Origin: Marinimicrobium sp038419845
Lineage (GTDB): Bacteria > Pseudomonadota > Gammaproteobacteria > Pseudomonadales > Cellvibrionaceae
DNA: 64,000 nt
Assembly (NCBI RefSeq): GCF_038419845.1
Contig: NZ_JBCAQT010000008.1
Coordinates: 62,001 to 126,000 of the forward strand
Direction: 5' to 3'
In this document: positions 44,181 to 53,704 of the stretch, one piece after another
How positions within the stretch are numbered: position 1 is the first letter of the stretch
Layout of the letters: every line of letters begins with the position of its first letter
The notes under the pieces: model-generated
What the model was told of the DNA's origin: nothing
What the model saw: the letters and a program-made list of their open reading frames with translations, nothing else
Database searches by the model: none
Position numbers and translations under genes: made by a program

Positions 44181-44909
44181 TTACTGCGCCAGCGCCGCCT
44201 GCTGCAACTCATTCAGCTGCGCAATTCCCTTCTTGGCCAGCGCCATCATTGCGCCAAACTCGGCCTCGGTGAACGGCTCGGCTTCGGCGGTGCCCTGAAT
44301 CTCGATAATGCCGCCGTCATTGCCCATTACCACGTTCATGTCGGTATCCGCACCGGAGTCTTCGGGATAATCCAGATCCAGCACCGGCTCGCCCTGGTAA
44401 ATACCGACCGACACCGAGGCGATGGCGCGCTTGAACGGGCTCTGGGTCAGTTTGCCCTCGGCCTGCAGGTAGGCCACCGCATCCGCCAGGGCTACCCAGG
44501 CACCGGTGATCGAAGCGGTGCGCGTGCCGCCATCGGCCTGAATCACATCGCAATCGAGCTGAATGGTGTACTCGCCCAACGCTTCCAGATCAATGGAGGC
44601 GCGCAGAGCACGACCGATCAGGCGCTGAATTTCCACCGTGCGCCCGCCCTGCTTGCCGCGCGCCGCCTCGCGGTTCATGCGCGAGCCGGTGGAGCGCGGT
44701 AGCATACCGTACTCGGCGGTGAGCCAACCGCGGCCCTGGCCACGCAGAAAACCGGGGACGCCCTCGATCACACTGGCGGTGCAGATGACTTTGGTATCGC
44801 CAAATTCCACCAGCACCGAGCCTTCGGCATGCTTGGTATAGTGGCGGGTCAGGCGGACATCGCGAAGCTGGTCGGGCTGACGCCCGCTGGGTCGTTGCAT
44901 ACTGGTCAT
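44181..44909 (-). CDS. rph: Ribonuclease PH
   Basis: Phosphorolytic 3'-5' exoribonuclease that trims tRNA precursors (242 aa). Conserved blocks are TRHYTKHAEGSVLVEFGDTKV, GWLTAEYGMLPRST, and DCDVIQADGGTRTASITGA with the phosphate-binding Gly-Thr-Arg. The start could also be the ATG three codons downstream (MQRPSGR), which matches other family members better. Neither has a strong ribosome site. It is divergent from yicC, as in other gammaproteobacteria. Confidence 0.97.
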   Translation of the reverse strand: MTSMQRPSGRQPDQLRDVRLTRHYTKHAEGSVLVEFGDTKVICTASVIEGVPGFLRGQGRGWLTAEYGMLPRSTGSRMNREAARGKQGGRTVEIQRLIGRALRASIDLEALGEYTIQLDCDVIQADGGTRTASITGAWVALADAVAYLQAEGKLTQSPFKRAIASVSVGIYQGEPVLDLDYPEDSGADTDMNVVMGNDGGIIEIQGTAEAEPFTEAEFGAMMALAKKGIAQLNELQQAALAQ

Positions 44910-45075
44910 GGGGTTATCCCGTGCTGTGTCTGAATGAAAGAAAAGCGCTTGTGATACTATCGCGGTTTTATCGCGACGAGCCGAATCTGGAAAAGGCGAA
45001 GCCTACCAGCTCTCGCCCACGAAGGTAACCGCCGACGTTAACGGTAACCACCGACGTTAATTTAGAGGACCACCC

Positions 45076-45942
45076 ATGCCACGCAGTATGACCGGCTTTG
45101 CCCGGCGCGAACAAAAACACCCCTGGGGCACCGTCATCTGGGAGCTGCGCAGCGTCAACCACCGCTACCTGGAGCCAGCGTTTCGCCTGCCCGAGGACCT
45201 GCGCGAGATCGAGCCCAAATTGCGCGAGCTGATCCGCAGCCACCTGCAACGCGGGAAGCTGGAAGTCAGCCTGAACCTGCAGAAGGAGCAGGTCCAGGAC
45301 AACGAACTGGGGATGGACCTCGAGCGGGTCCGGCAACTGGCCCAGGCCGCCCAGACCATCAGCGGGGAACTGCACGACCCGGCCCCCATCAATCCGTTTG
45401 AAGTACTGCGCTGGCCCGGCGTACTGCAACAATCCGAGCTGGACCGGGAGACGCTGCAGAGCGCCGCGATCGAGCTGTTCGAGCAGGCGCTCACCCAGTT
45501 GATCGAACACCGCAGCCGCGAGGGCGCGGAACTGGCCCAGTTCATTCAACAGCGGCTGGACGCCATCAGCGAGCTGGTGGTGCAGGTACGTAAGCAGCTG
45601 CCGGATATCCTGGCTGCCCAACGGGAAAAGCTGTATACCAAAATCACCGCCCTGCAGATCGATCTCGACCCGGAGCGACTGGAGCAGGAGATCGCCCTGC
45701 TCGCCCAGAAAGCCGATGTCGATGAAGAGCTGGACCGGCTCGATACCCACGTGATTGAAGTGAAGCGCACACTGCAGCAGAAAAACTCGCTCGGCCGGCG
45801 ACTGGATTTTCTGATGCAGGAGCTGAACCGCGAGGCCAACACCCTCTCTTCAAAAGCCATCGTCGCCGACACCACCAAAGCGGCGGTGGACCTGAAGGTG
45901 CTGATCGAGCAGATGAGGGAGCAGGTGCAGAATATCGAATGA
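45076..45942 (+). CDS. yicC: YicC-family endoribonuclease
   Basis: YicC-like RNase (288 aa) linked in E. coli to small-RNA turnover. It begins MPRSMTGFARRE and has WELRSVNHRYLE, the central helical part and the conserved DVDEELDRLDTHV and GRRLDFLMQELNREANT blocks near the C-terminus. The gene is intact, but its last codons and stop (45922-45944) are the left copy of a 23-bp direct repeat bounding the island. The usual downstream gmk is not here. Confidence 0.96.
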   Translation: MPRSMTGFARREQKHPWGTVIWELRSVNHRYLEPAFRLPEDLREIEPKLRELIRSHLQRGKLEVSLNLQKEQVQDNELGMDLERVRQLAQAAQTISGELHDPAPINPFEVLRWPGVLQQSELDRETLQSAAIELFEQALTQLIEHRSREGAELAQFIQQRLDAISELVVQVRKQLPDILAAQREKLYTKITALQIDLDPERLEQEIALLAQKADVDEELDRLDTHVIEVKRTLQQKNSLGRRLDFLMQELNREANTLSSKAIVADTTKAAVDLKVLIEQMREQVQNIE

Positions 45943-45944
45943 CC
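45922..45944 (+). repeat. Left attachment-site repeat (attL) in the yicC 3' end
   Basis: These 23 bp are identical to 54333-54355, and the match almost continues 3 bp further to the left. The sequence codes for the last residues of YicC (QVQNIE) plus its stop, so integration there preserves the gene. Confidence 0.85.
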
Positions 45945-46112
45945 ATTCTTAGCTTTCACTTGGTCGACTTTTCTTCTTTTATTTCCGTAAATAACTGATT
46001 TTATTAATATTTATAGTTTATCGTGTTTCAAAGGATTTCAGGCTGTTTCAAACAAACGGTGACTGAACTTGCGATAGACTCATCTCAATTGGTGAGTAAA
46101 TCGGAGTTTGAT

Positions 46113-46421
46113 ATGTCCCTCAACGCCAGCCAAGTGGCCAAACTGGCCACCGGCGACCCTATCCGGAAATCTGATGGCAAAGGCCTCTATTACGTCGTTC
46201 CAGAATCCGGGGAGCGGTTTTGGGCACTGCGCTGAACCGTCAACGATAAGCGCCGTCACATGACTTTGGGCAACTATTGGGTCCTTCCGCTTGCCGACGC
46301 ACGCCTGGAGGCCGAACAGCAAAAGAAGCTGGTTCGGGAAGGAAAAGACCCCCTTGTGGTCAATGACGTCAGCCCGTTGGACATCAAAGAGGTCATTTTA
46401 ATCGTCCTTGATTCAAATTAA
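46113..46421 (+). pseudogene. Truncated P4-type tyrosine integrase
   Basis: Only the N-terminal arm-binding domain (DUF4102 type) remains. It begins MSLNASQVAKLATGDPIRKS, then SDGKGLYYVVPESGERFWALR, typical of P4-like integrases. A TGA at 46233-46235 interrupts it. Reading on in the same frame continues the domain (MTLGNYWVLPLADARLEAE, then LVREGKDP) to TAA 46419-46421. The catalytic R-HxxR-Y domain is absent. GGAG precedes ATG 46113. It lies 170 bp from attL, the usual place for the integrase of such islands. Confidence 0.8.
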
Positions 46422-46430
46422 ACTCCTAAT

Positions 46431-47441
46431 TTATAGGGTGCTTGCCCACTCCAGAATTGCAGCTGCGGCCCGGCCGGGCGCTTCGAAGATAGTCGCATGC
46501 GATCCACCGGGAACGATGGCCAAGGATGAGTTGGCGATCTGCTCATGCATGCTGCGCGCGACCTGGATGGGGTACAGTGAATCCTCGGTTCCCACGATGA
46601 TCAAGGTCGGCACTCCGATTTTGGCAAGCAGACTCGTAAAGTCCGGCCGCTCAGCAAGAGCGAGCGCGCCACCCCGGCCGGCTTCGACGCTCGCACCTTG
46701 CATGACCTCACGAAGATACTCCGAAACGGCCGGGTCCCTGAGCCGCGTCTCGCCTGTGAGCATATCCGGCAGCAGGGCCTTGATGACCGGATCGAGACCA
46801 TGGCCTGCTATCACCTCTTCAACACCGCGCCACAGGCCGGCTTCGGGGGGCGCTGCGGCCGCAGCGGATGTGTCGATCAGAATCATGCCGGTAAAACGAT
46901 CGGGTGCCATCTGGTACATCGACAGCGTAATCGGGCCCCCCATCGACATGCCACCGATGATCGCCTCCTTGATCTCGAGGTGGTCGAGTACCGCAAGGGC
47001 GTCGCTCGCATAGAGCTCTATAGAGTGCGGCTTGCCCGGCGCCTCGCTCAGCCCATACCCGCGGTGATCAAGGGTAATGACGGTGTATTCGCCCTGGAGG
47101 GCTTCGCGAACTCGCGCAAAGAGTGCGCCAGAGAGCGGGTAACCATGCAGGAGCAGCATCGGAGGACCTTCGCCCGCCGCTTCGTAGAAGATCCGGGCCC
47201 CATCAACCTCGACATGCTCACCGATGCGTTTGGAGGGCGCCTGGAGGGCGGCGACGTCCGGGGCCGAAAGCGCCTCCGTCACGACGTTCTCGTTGGCGAA
47301 GTCCTTCGGAAGCTTTTGCTGAGCTTCCGGATTTTGGTTGGCTGCCTGCTGCGCGGCAGCTTGAGCCGGCAGAAACGCGATGAGCGCCGAACAGAGCAAG
47401 GCGACGTAGAGCGGTTGACTGAGGGAATGGCGTTTTTTCAT
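46431..47441 (-). CDS. Exported alpha/beta-fold hydrolase
   Basis: Secreted or periplasmic hydrolase of 336 aa. A signal peptide (~1-30, ending AQAAAQ) and an Asn/Gln-rich spacer precede the alpha/beta domain (from ~80). The domain has the HGYP oxyanion motif, nucleophile elbow GGMSMGG, acid in VGTEDSLYP and His in GGSHATIFE. It resembles haloperoxidase/epoxide-hydrolase-like esterases; the substrate is unknown. ATG 47441 is preferred because GGAGA lies about 7 nt before it. It fills the space right after the broken integrase. Confidence 0.85.
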   Translation of the reverse strand: MKKRHSLSQPLYVALLCSALIAFLPAQAAAQQAANQNPEAQQKLPKDFANENVVTEALSAPDVAALQAPSKRIGEHVEVDGARIFYEAAGEGPPMLLLHGYPLSGALFARVREALQGEYTVITLDHRGYGLSEAPGKPHSIELYASDALAVLDHLEIKEAIIGGMSMGGPITLSMYQMAPDRFTGMILIDTSAAAAAPPEAGLWRGVEEVIAGHGLDPVIKALLPDMLTGETRLRDPAVSEYLREVMQGASVEAGRGGALALAERPDFTSLLAKIGVPTLIIVGTEDSLYPIQVARSMHEQIANSSLAIVPGGSHATIFEAPGRAAAAILEWASTL

Positions 47442-48055
47442 GACTTTTCTCCGTGGCCGAAGCCAATTTCCAGAATGGGGTCTCAAAATGCGGCGTTGGT
47501 TTCGCCAAACTCGAGAAAAACAGTTTGTTGCGTATACTTGCCCCAAGTATTCCTGAGACTTTAGGTGGATTACTGCAAGCACAACTCACAATCGTAAACT
47601 CTAAAGAGGCGACACAATGTAGTCTGTTCGGCGGCACACAAAGCAATACGAGTGGAGGGTGTGTCTATGCAGTCATGCGCGAAAATGGCTGTACAGAAGT
47701 TGAGAAGGTGGGAGCCGTCGTGTTTGAGAGAAGTGGCAAGTTTTCCGTTGTGCGTTCCTCTGTGGTGCAAGTTCAGTCATCAGATTCAGGCCTATGAATC
47801 CTGGATGGCAAAGAGCGAACCGTTAGATTACGGTTACAACCTTATTGAGCTGTCTACCTAATTTATCTTTTGTTCCTAACGACCGATCCGAACCGACGAA
47901 AGACATACACTGTACCTGTACATATATGAATCCACCCGAATAGGGGAAGACCCATTTATGTCTAGCTCCGATCGTCTCAATAGATCATTCGGAAAGCGGT
48001 CCGTTAAAATCAGTGGTTGTGCTATATTTTGATTTGGAACAACCGGAGGACAATG
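47442..48055. other. Low-GC gap inside the island
   Basis: About 610 bp between the hydrolase start and the SMR exporter. Several short open frames exist on both strands, but none has a recognisable domain or good ribosome site. It should contain promoters for the flanking divergent genes (a TATATTTT-like box lies just before the exporter). It may be the remains of a lost gene. Confidence 0.4.
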
Positions 48056-48388
48056 ATGAAGAACTGGATATTCCTGGCGATCGCAATTGTTGGCGAGGTT
48101 GTAGCAACCTCCGCACTCAAGTCCAGCGAGGGGTTTACAAGGATCTGGCCATCCCTCGTCGTTATAGTCGGCTATGGGGTGGCCTTCTATTTACTATCCC
48201 TCGCACTCAGGTCTATCCCGGTAAGTATTGCCTACGCGGTCTGGGCAGGCCTCGGCATCGTACTGGTCGCCATCATTGGTTGGCTCCTTCATGGCGAAAG
48301 GCTTGATTCATGGGCCTTTCTCGGCATCGGGCTGATCGTGTCCGGGGTGGCTGTACTCAATTTGCTTTCCAAAACGGCGTCGCATTAA
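48056..48388 (+). CDS. Small multidrug resistance (SMR/EmrE-like) transporter
   Basis: Four-helix inner-membrane proton antiporter of 110 aa, of the family that exports quaternary ammonium and other cationic compounds. The essential Glu is in IVGEVVATSALKSSEGF (helix 1), and YAVWAGLG is the helix-3 signature. GGAGGA at 48045-48050 supports ATG 48056; ATG 48053 is also possible. Its end overlaps that of the convergent betA by 4 bp. Next to choline genes it might also handle quaternary amines such as betaine or choline (speculative). Confidence 0.9.
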   Translation: MKNWIFLAIAIVGEVVATSALKSSEGFTRIWPSLVVIVGYGVAFYLLSLALRSIPVSIAYAVWAGLGIVLVAIIGWLLHGERLDSWAFLGIGLIVSGVAVLNLLSKTASH

Positions 48389-50082
48389 TCCAATTGTCTG
48401 GTGGGGGAGCCTTCCCGCTGCTGTTCCTGCCAGCCCTGAGAGAAATAGACCTCCGCCTCGGACGGCGGTAATAGTTCCTTGCCCAGGATATGATCGGCGG
48501 CCTTTTCCCCGATCATGATCGTCGGGGCATTGATATTGCCGTTGGTGACGGTGGGCATGATGGACGAGTCCACTACGCGCAGGTTCTCCACACCGCGCAC
48601 GCGGCATTCCGGGTCTACTACGGCCTGTTCGTCCTCGCCCATGCGGCAGGTGCCACAGGGGTGGTAGGCGGTTTCCGCGCTTTGGGCCACCCAGTCGTCA
48701 ATTTCATCGTCGCTCTGGACGTCTCTGCCAGGCGAGACTTCCTCGCCCCGGTAGGGGTCGAAGGCCGCCTGAGAGAAGATTTCGCGGGTCAGGCGCAGGC
48801 CGTCGCGGTAGGCCTGTTTGTCCGCTTCCTCACTCAGGTAGTTGAACTGCATCCGGGGCGGGTCGGCCGGGTCGGCTGAATTGAGCCAGACACGGCCGCG
48901 GCTGTGGGGTTTGTTGGCGCCAAGATGCACCTGAAAGCCGTGGCCCTTGACCGCGCTGGAGCCGTCGTAGGCGATGGCGCCGGCGAGGAAATGGTATTGC
49001 AGGTCCGGCCATTTCAGCCCGGGCCGGCTGCGGATATAGCCATTGGATTCGAAGTGGTTGCTCGCGCCCAGTCCGGTTTTCGTCAGCAGCCAGCGTGCAC
49101 CGATCCAGCCTTGGGCAATGGGGTTGAGCCAGCCGTTCAGGGTGATTTTCTGCGTGCAGCGCTGCTGGACCCAGACCTCAAGGTGATCCTGCAGATTAGC
49201 GCCCACGCCGGGCAGGTCCTTGACCACTTCGATGCCGTGCTCGCGCAGCTGTTCCGCCGGGCCGATGCCCGAGAGCATGAGCAGCTTGGGTGAGTTGAAG
49301 GCACTGGCGGAGATAATGACTTCCTTGCGTGCGCGCACTCGCATGATCCGGCCGCGCTGCTGGTATTCCACGCCCACGGCCTTCTGGCCGTCCATGATGA
49401 CGCGTTGCGTGAGCGCGTGCATTTCCAGTTGGAGGTTGTCGCGCTTGAGCGCGGGCTTGAGGTAGGCGTTGGCCGTGGACGCGCGCACGCCGTTGCGCAC
49501 CGTCATGTCCATGCGACAGAAACCCTCCTGGCGGTAGCCGTTGTAGTCGCCGGTCTTACCATAACCCGCCTGCTCTCCCGCCTCAATGAAGGCGCGGTAG
49601 AGCGGATTGCGCATGTTGTTGCCGTTGCACACGCCCACCGGGCCGCCGGTGCCCCGGTACTCGTCTTCGCCATAGATGCAGTCCTCGGCGCGCCGGAAAT
49701 AGGGCAGCACGTCGGCGTAGTCCCAGCCCCGTGCGCCCAGTTCCGCCCATTCGGCGAAATCGCTGGCACAACCGCGTACATAGGCCATGCCGTTGATGGA
49801 CGAGGAACCACCGATTACCTTGCCCCGGGCCTGGTGAAGGGAGCGGTTGTGCAGCCCGGGCTCCGGCTCGGTGTGCAGCCCCCAGTCGAAGCGCGGTTTG
49901 TTCAGGGGGATGGAAAAGGCTGTAGGCATCTGGATGAAGATGGAGTTGTCCTTGCCACCGAATTCCAGCACCAGCACCTGATGGGCGCCGCCCGCGCTCA
50001 GCCGGTCGGCCAGCACCGAGCCGGCGGAGCCGGCGCCGACAATGACGTAGTCGAATTCCCGGTCAAAGCCTTCTTCGCTCAT
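48385..50082 (-). CDS. betA: Choline dehydrogenase (GMC oxidoreductase)
   Basis: FAD-dependent oxidation of choline to betaine aldehyde at the inner membrane (565 aa). The FAD-binding start is YVIVGAGSAGSVLADRL. The GMC signatures are ARGKVIGGSSSINGMAYVRG near residue 90 and SAFNSPKLLMLSGIGP near 260. The C-terminal catalytic region has AYHPCGTCRMG and NGNINAPTIMIGEKAAD. Length and context with betT and betB make choline the likely substrate. It is last in betB-betT-betA. Confidence 0.93.
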   Translation of the reverse strand: MSEEGFDREFDYVIVGAGSAGSVLADRLSAGGAHQVLVLEFGGKDNSIFIQMPTAFSIPLNKPRFDWGLHTEPEPGLHNRSLHQARGKVIGGSSSINGMAYVRGCASDFAEWAELGARGWDYADVLPYFRRAEDCIYGEDEYRGTGGPVGVCNGNNMRNPLYRAFIEAGEQAGYGKTGDYNGYRQEGFCRMDMTVRNGVRASTANAYLKPALKRDNLQLEMHALTQRVIMDGQKAVGVEYQQRGRIMRVRARKEVIISASAFNSPKLLMLSGIGPAEQLREHGIEVVKDLPGVGANLQDHLEVWVQQRCTQKITLNGWLNPIAQGWIGARWLLTKTGLGASNHFESNGYIRSRPGLKWPDLQYHFLAGAIAYDGSSAVKGHGFQVHLGANKPHSRGRVWLNSADPADPPRMQFNYLSEEADKQAYRDGLRLTREIFSQAAFDPYRGEEVSPGRDVQSDDEIDDWVAQSAETAYHPCGTCRMGEDEQAVVDPECRVRGVENLRVVDSSIMPTVTNGNINAPTIMIGEKAADHILGKELLPPSEAEVYFSQGWQEQQREGSPTRQLD

Positions 50083-50100
50083 AAACCTCTCCTGTTGCCC

Positions 50101-50122
50101 GCCGGAGGCCTTTGCCTCCGGC
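50101..50122 (-). other. Intercistronic hairpin between betT and betA
   Basis: GCCGGAGGC (50101-50109) and GCCTCCGGC (50114-50122) form a strong stem in the 48-bp gap. No T-run follows, so it more likely protects or processes the polycistronic mRNA than ends it. Confidence 0.5.
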
Positions 50123-50130
50123 GGCTGGTT

Positions 50131-52173
50131 CTATTCACCGTCGCGGCTGTGCTGACCCGGCATGGAGATATCGCCGGGCGCTTCCCGGCACCGCTGCAGA
50201 TAGACCATATGACGCTCGTACTGATTCAGGATATCCTCGATGATCTGGGCCTGGGTGTAATCCATGAGGTCATAGCCCTGGCCGCCTTCCTCAAGATGCA
50301 CTTCGAGCTGGTAATAGGTGTTGTGCCCGGCATGGGCCCGGATGGCGAAGGCGGGCACGGTCGCGGGACGGGGCCAGACCTGGTAGGTGAAGCGGCCGTC
50401 CTCGCCCAGATCCACGTTGAGTTCCAGATGCCGGCGTTCATGGTCCCAGCCGGTAATCCCGGCTGCCAGGCCGCGGTCGCTCAGTTCGCGCTCGATTTCG
50501 ATCATGGCCGGTTTCACGGTCTTCTCGAGAAAGCGTATGGCCTGGTTGTGGTCCGGGAAGCTCATGGCCCGCGAGAGGCGCTGACGCCAGGTGGGTGCGT
50601 TGACATCCTTGCCGGCAAAGGCGCCAGCCGGGGCTGGATGCGGATGGTGATGCTTGAGCGACTCCGTCTTCAGGGCCCTGTAGAGCCCCACCATGATGAA
50701 GAAAAGCACTACCGAGAACGGCAGTCCCATGATCACCACGGTGCTCTGCAACGCATGGAGTCCACCGGCCATGAGCAGCGCCAGGGTCAGCAGGCCAATA
50801 ATGGAAGCCCAGAGGATGCGCATCCAGATAGGGGCGTCGTGATCCACGTCCGTAAGGATGGAAGTAAAGTTGGACAGCACCAGCGCGCCCGAGTCACCCG
50901 AGGTGACAAAGAACACGATGGCCAGGATCGATATCACGACCGCGGTAATACCCGCCAGGGGCAGGGTCTCCATGAAGGTGTAGATGGACGAGGCCGGGTC
51001 GTTCATGGCCTGTTCACCGAAGGCCTGGGCGCCGTTCATGACCATGTCGATGGCGCTGTTCCCCATAATGGACATCCACGCCATCATGAAGCCCAGGGGC
51101 AGAATGAGTGTGCCTACAGTGAACTGGCGGATGGTACGACCGCGCGAAATGCGCGCCAGGAAGAGCCCCACGAAGGGCCCCCAGGCGATCCACCAAGCCC
51201 AGAAGAAGATGGTCCAGCCGTTGAGCCAGTCGGTGGGCTGGTCAAAGGCGTAGGTATTGAACGACATGCCGATGAAGCCGGTGATGTAATCGCCGATGTT
51301 CATCACCAGGGCGTTGAGCAGGAAGAGGGTGGGGCCGGCGATCAGCACGAAGATCACCAGGCCGGCGGCGAGCAGCATGTTGAATTCGGACAGCCGCCGA
51401 ATGCCTTTCTCCACGCCGCTCACCGCGGACAGGGTGGCGAAGACCACAATCAGCAGCACCAGCAGGGCCTGGATCCAGGTGTTCTCGGGCAGATCGAATA
51501 GGGTCGAGAGACCATAGTTCAGCTGAATCACCCCGATGCCCAGGCTGGTGGCAATACCGAAGACGGTACCCAGCACCGCAGCAATGTCCACCACATGGCC
51601 GATGGGCCCGTATATGCCGCGACCGAAGATGGGGTAGAGCGCCGATCGGATGGTCAGCGGCAACTGGTGTCGGTAACTGAAATAGGCCAGGGACATCCCT
51701 ACCAGGGTATAGATGCCCCAGCCGGATATACCCCAGTGCAGAAAGGTCAGCTCCATGGCGTGGCGGGCCGCTTCCACGGTGCCGCCTTCGCCCTCCGGTG
51801 GCGCCAGGAACTGGGTGACCGGCTCGGCGATGCAGAAGAAAAGCAGGTCAATGCCGATGCCGGCGGCAAAAAGCATGGAGGCCCAGGAGACGATGTTGAA
51901 TTCCGGTTTGGAATGGTCGGGCCCCAGGCGGATATCGCCGAAGCGTGAGGCGGCGATAATGATTACGAAGGCCAGATAGATGACCACGGTGAGAAAGTAA
52001 TACCAGCCGAAGGTGTTCGATACCCAGCTCAGCGCGGTGTTGATCACGCCTTCCGCTGCTCCGGTAAAGAACATAGTCCACAGCGCGAAGAACACGATCA
52101 GAATGGATGAACCGAAAAAAACGACCGGATTGAGCCGATCGCGTCCTACTTGATCCGGTGCCTGTTGTTCCAT
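50131..52173 (-). CDS. betT: BCCT-family choline transporter
   Basis: Inner-membrane carrier of 680 aa with about twelve helices. The BCCT signature region is FFWAWWIAWGPFVGLFLARIS, and the helix-8 Trp-rich segment is intact. A long cytoplasmic C-terminal domain (~500-680) follows, as in BetT-type transporters where it takes part in osmotic control. The gene lies between betB and betA, which argues for choline as substrate over betaine or carnitine. The betB-betT gap is 67 bp. Confidence 0.93.
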   Translation of the reverse strand: MEQQAPDQVGRDRLNPVVFFGSSILIVFFALWTMFFTGAAEGVINTALSWVSNTFGWYYFLTVVIYLAFVIIIAASRFGDIRLGPDHSKPEFNIVSWASMLFAAGIGIDLLFFCIAEPVTQFLAPPEGEGGTVEAARHAMELTFLHWGISGWGIYTLVGMSLAYFSYRHQLPLTIRSALYPIFGRGIYGPIGHVVDIAAVLGTVFGIATSLGIGVIQLNYGLSTLFDLPENTWIQALLVLLIVVFATLSAVSGVEKGIRRLSEFNMLLAAGLVIFVLIAGPTLFLLNALVMNIGDYITGFIGMSFNTYAFDQPTDWLNGWTIFFWAWWIAWGPFVGLFLARISRGRTIRQFTVGTLILPLGFMMAWMSIMGNSAIDMVMNGAQAFGEQAMNDPASSIYTFMETLPLAGITAVVISILAIVFFVTSGDSGALVLSNFTSILTDVDHDAPIWMRILWASIIGLLTLALLMAGGLHALQSTVVIMGLPFSVVLFFIMVGLYRALKTESLKHHHPHPAPAGAFAGKDVNAPTWRQRLSRAMSFPDHNQAIRFLEKTVKPAMIEIERELSDRGLAAGITGWDHERRHLELNVDLGEDGRFTYQVWPRPATVPAFAIRAHAGHNTYYQLEVHLEEGGQGYDLMDYTQAQIIEDILNQYERHMVYLQRCREAPGDISMPGQHSRDGE

Positions 52174-52240
52174 GATATAGCTCCCCGAGTCAGTATTTTG
52201 CGGTAACTGGCCAAGGCCAGCCCATGCGCGCCATGGTGCG

Positions 52241-53704
52241 TCAGTAGGGTGCCTCTACGTCCGTTGTGCCCACATAAACGCTTTTCAGGCGGGTGTAGTA
52301 TTCCAGCGCCCGCCGGCTGTTCTCCTTGCCCAGACCGGATTGCTTCACGCCCCCGAAGGGCATTTCGATGGGTGTGATGTTGTAGTGGTTGATCCAGCAG
52401 ATGCCGGCCTCCAGCTGATCGACCATGCGGTGCCCGCGCGTGAGGTTTGAAGTGAAAACGCCGGCGGCCAACCCGTATTCGGTGTCGTTGGCCCGGGCAA
52501 CCACCTCGTCCTCGTCGCTAAAGCGCAGCACCGACATCACAGGACCGAAGATTTCCTCGCGGACAATGGTCATATCATCAGTGCAGTCGGCAAAGATGGT
52601 GGGCTCAACGAAAGCACCGCCTTCACAGCCCGGAACCTGAGCCGCTTTACCCCCCAGAACCAGCCGGGCGCCTTCGGCCTTGCCCTTTTCAATATAGTCG
52701 AGAACCAGGTCGCGATGGCCCTCGCTGATCAGCGCGCCCACGTCCGTGTCCGGATCCAGGGGATTGCCGATTTTCATGCGTTTTGTGCGTTCCACCAGAC
52801 GATCGATAAAGGCGTCGTGAATGCTTTCGTGTACAAAGACCCGGGTGCCGTTGGTACAGATCTCACCCTGGGTGTAGAAATTGCCGAGCAGGGCACCGGA
52901 GACGGCGTTGTCCAGCTCGGCATCGTCGAAGATTATGATCGGTGATTTGCCGCCCAGTTCAAGCGTGACCGTCTTGAGGGTATCGGCGGCGTCCTTCATG
53001 ATCTTCTTGCCGGTTTCGGCCGAGCCGGTCAGGGATACCTTGGCGATGCCGGGGTGGCGGGTCAGCGCCTGGCCTGTGGCGGCATCCCCATTGACTACAT
53101 TGAATACACCATCCGGGAGGCCAGCTTCCCGGAAGAGTTCCGCCAGGCGCAACGCCGATAAAGGCGTCAATTCGGCCGGTTTGAAGATCATGGTATTGCC
53201 CGCCGCCAGGGCCGGCGCGCTTTTCCAGCAGGCAATCTGCAGCGGGTAGTTCCAGGCGCCAATGCCGGCGCACACGCCCAGGGGTTCGGGTCGGGTATAG
53301 AAGAAACCGCCATTGAGCTGCTGGTATTCGCCCTGTAGCGAGGCGGCCTGGCCCGCAAAGTACTCCAGGCAGTCCGCGCCCGAGTCAACATCGGCTTCCG
53401 GGGTTTCGGCAATGGGTTTGCCGCCGTCCAGGCTTTCCAGCTCGGCCAGCTCATCGCGATGGGTACGCATCAGCTCCGCGGTACGCCGCAAAATACGCCC
53501 CCTTTCGGCGCCCCCCAGATCAGACCAGTTGCTCAATGCACCCGCGGCTGCATTCACCGCCTGATCCACATCGGCGGCCCCCGCTTTGGCTACATCGCAA
53601 ATGGGTTGCCCCGTAGCCGGATTGAAGGTCGTGAAATGTTCTCCGTGCATTGCTTCAATGCTTCGCCCGCCAATCCATAGTCCACGATTTGTTGCAGAGT
53701 TCAT
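52241..53704 (-). CDS. betB: Betaine aldehyde dehydrogenase
   Basis: NAD(P)-dependent oxidation of betaine aldehyde to glycine betaine (487 aa). The catalytic Glu is in VTLELGGKSP and the nucleophile Cys in GEICTNGTRVFV. The cofactor segment has FNVVNGDAATGQAL and SLTGSAETGKKI. ATG 53704 has GAGGTG 5-6 nt upstream; a GTG two codons earlier is possible. It is the first gene of betB-betT-betA. No betI repressor gene is in the island. Confidence 0.93.
   Translation of the reverse strand: MNSATNRGLWIGGRSIEAMHGEHFTTFNPATGQPICDVAKAGAADVDQAVNAAAGALSNWSDLGGAERGRILRRTAELMRTHRDELAELESLDGGKPIAETPEADVDSGADCLEYFAGQAASLQGEYQQLNGGFFYTRPEPLGVCAGIGAWNYPLQIACWKSAPALAAGNTMIFKPAELTPLSALRLAELFREAGLPDGVFNVVNGDAATGQALTRHPGIAKVSLTGSAETGKKIMKDAADTLKTVTLELGGKSPIIIFDDAELDNAVSGALLGNFYTQGEICTNGTRVFVHESIHDAFIDRLVERTKRMKIGNPLDPDTDVGALISEGHRDLVLDYIEKGKAEGARLVLGGKAAQVPGCEGGAFVEPTIFADCTDDMTIVREEIFGPVMSVLRFSDEDEVVARANDTEYGLAAGVFTSNLTRGHRMVDQLEAGICWINHYNITPIEMPFGGVKQSGLGKENSRRALEYYTRLKSVYVGTTDVEAPY

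Noticed and set aside
47453..47861. Plus-strand open frames before the SMR gene
   Set aside because: No homology, poor ribosome sites, and they overlap the hydrolase leader.
47860..48055. Possible integron attC site before the SMR exporter
   Set aside because: SMR genes are common integron cassettes, but no paired core sites in the right arrangement were found.
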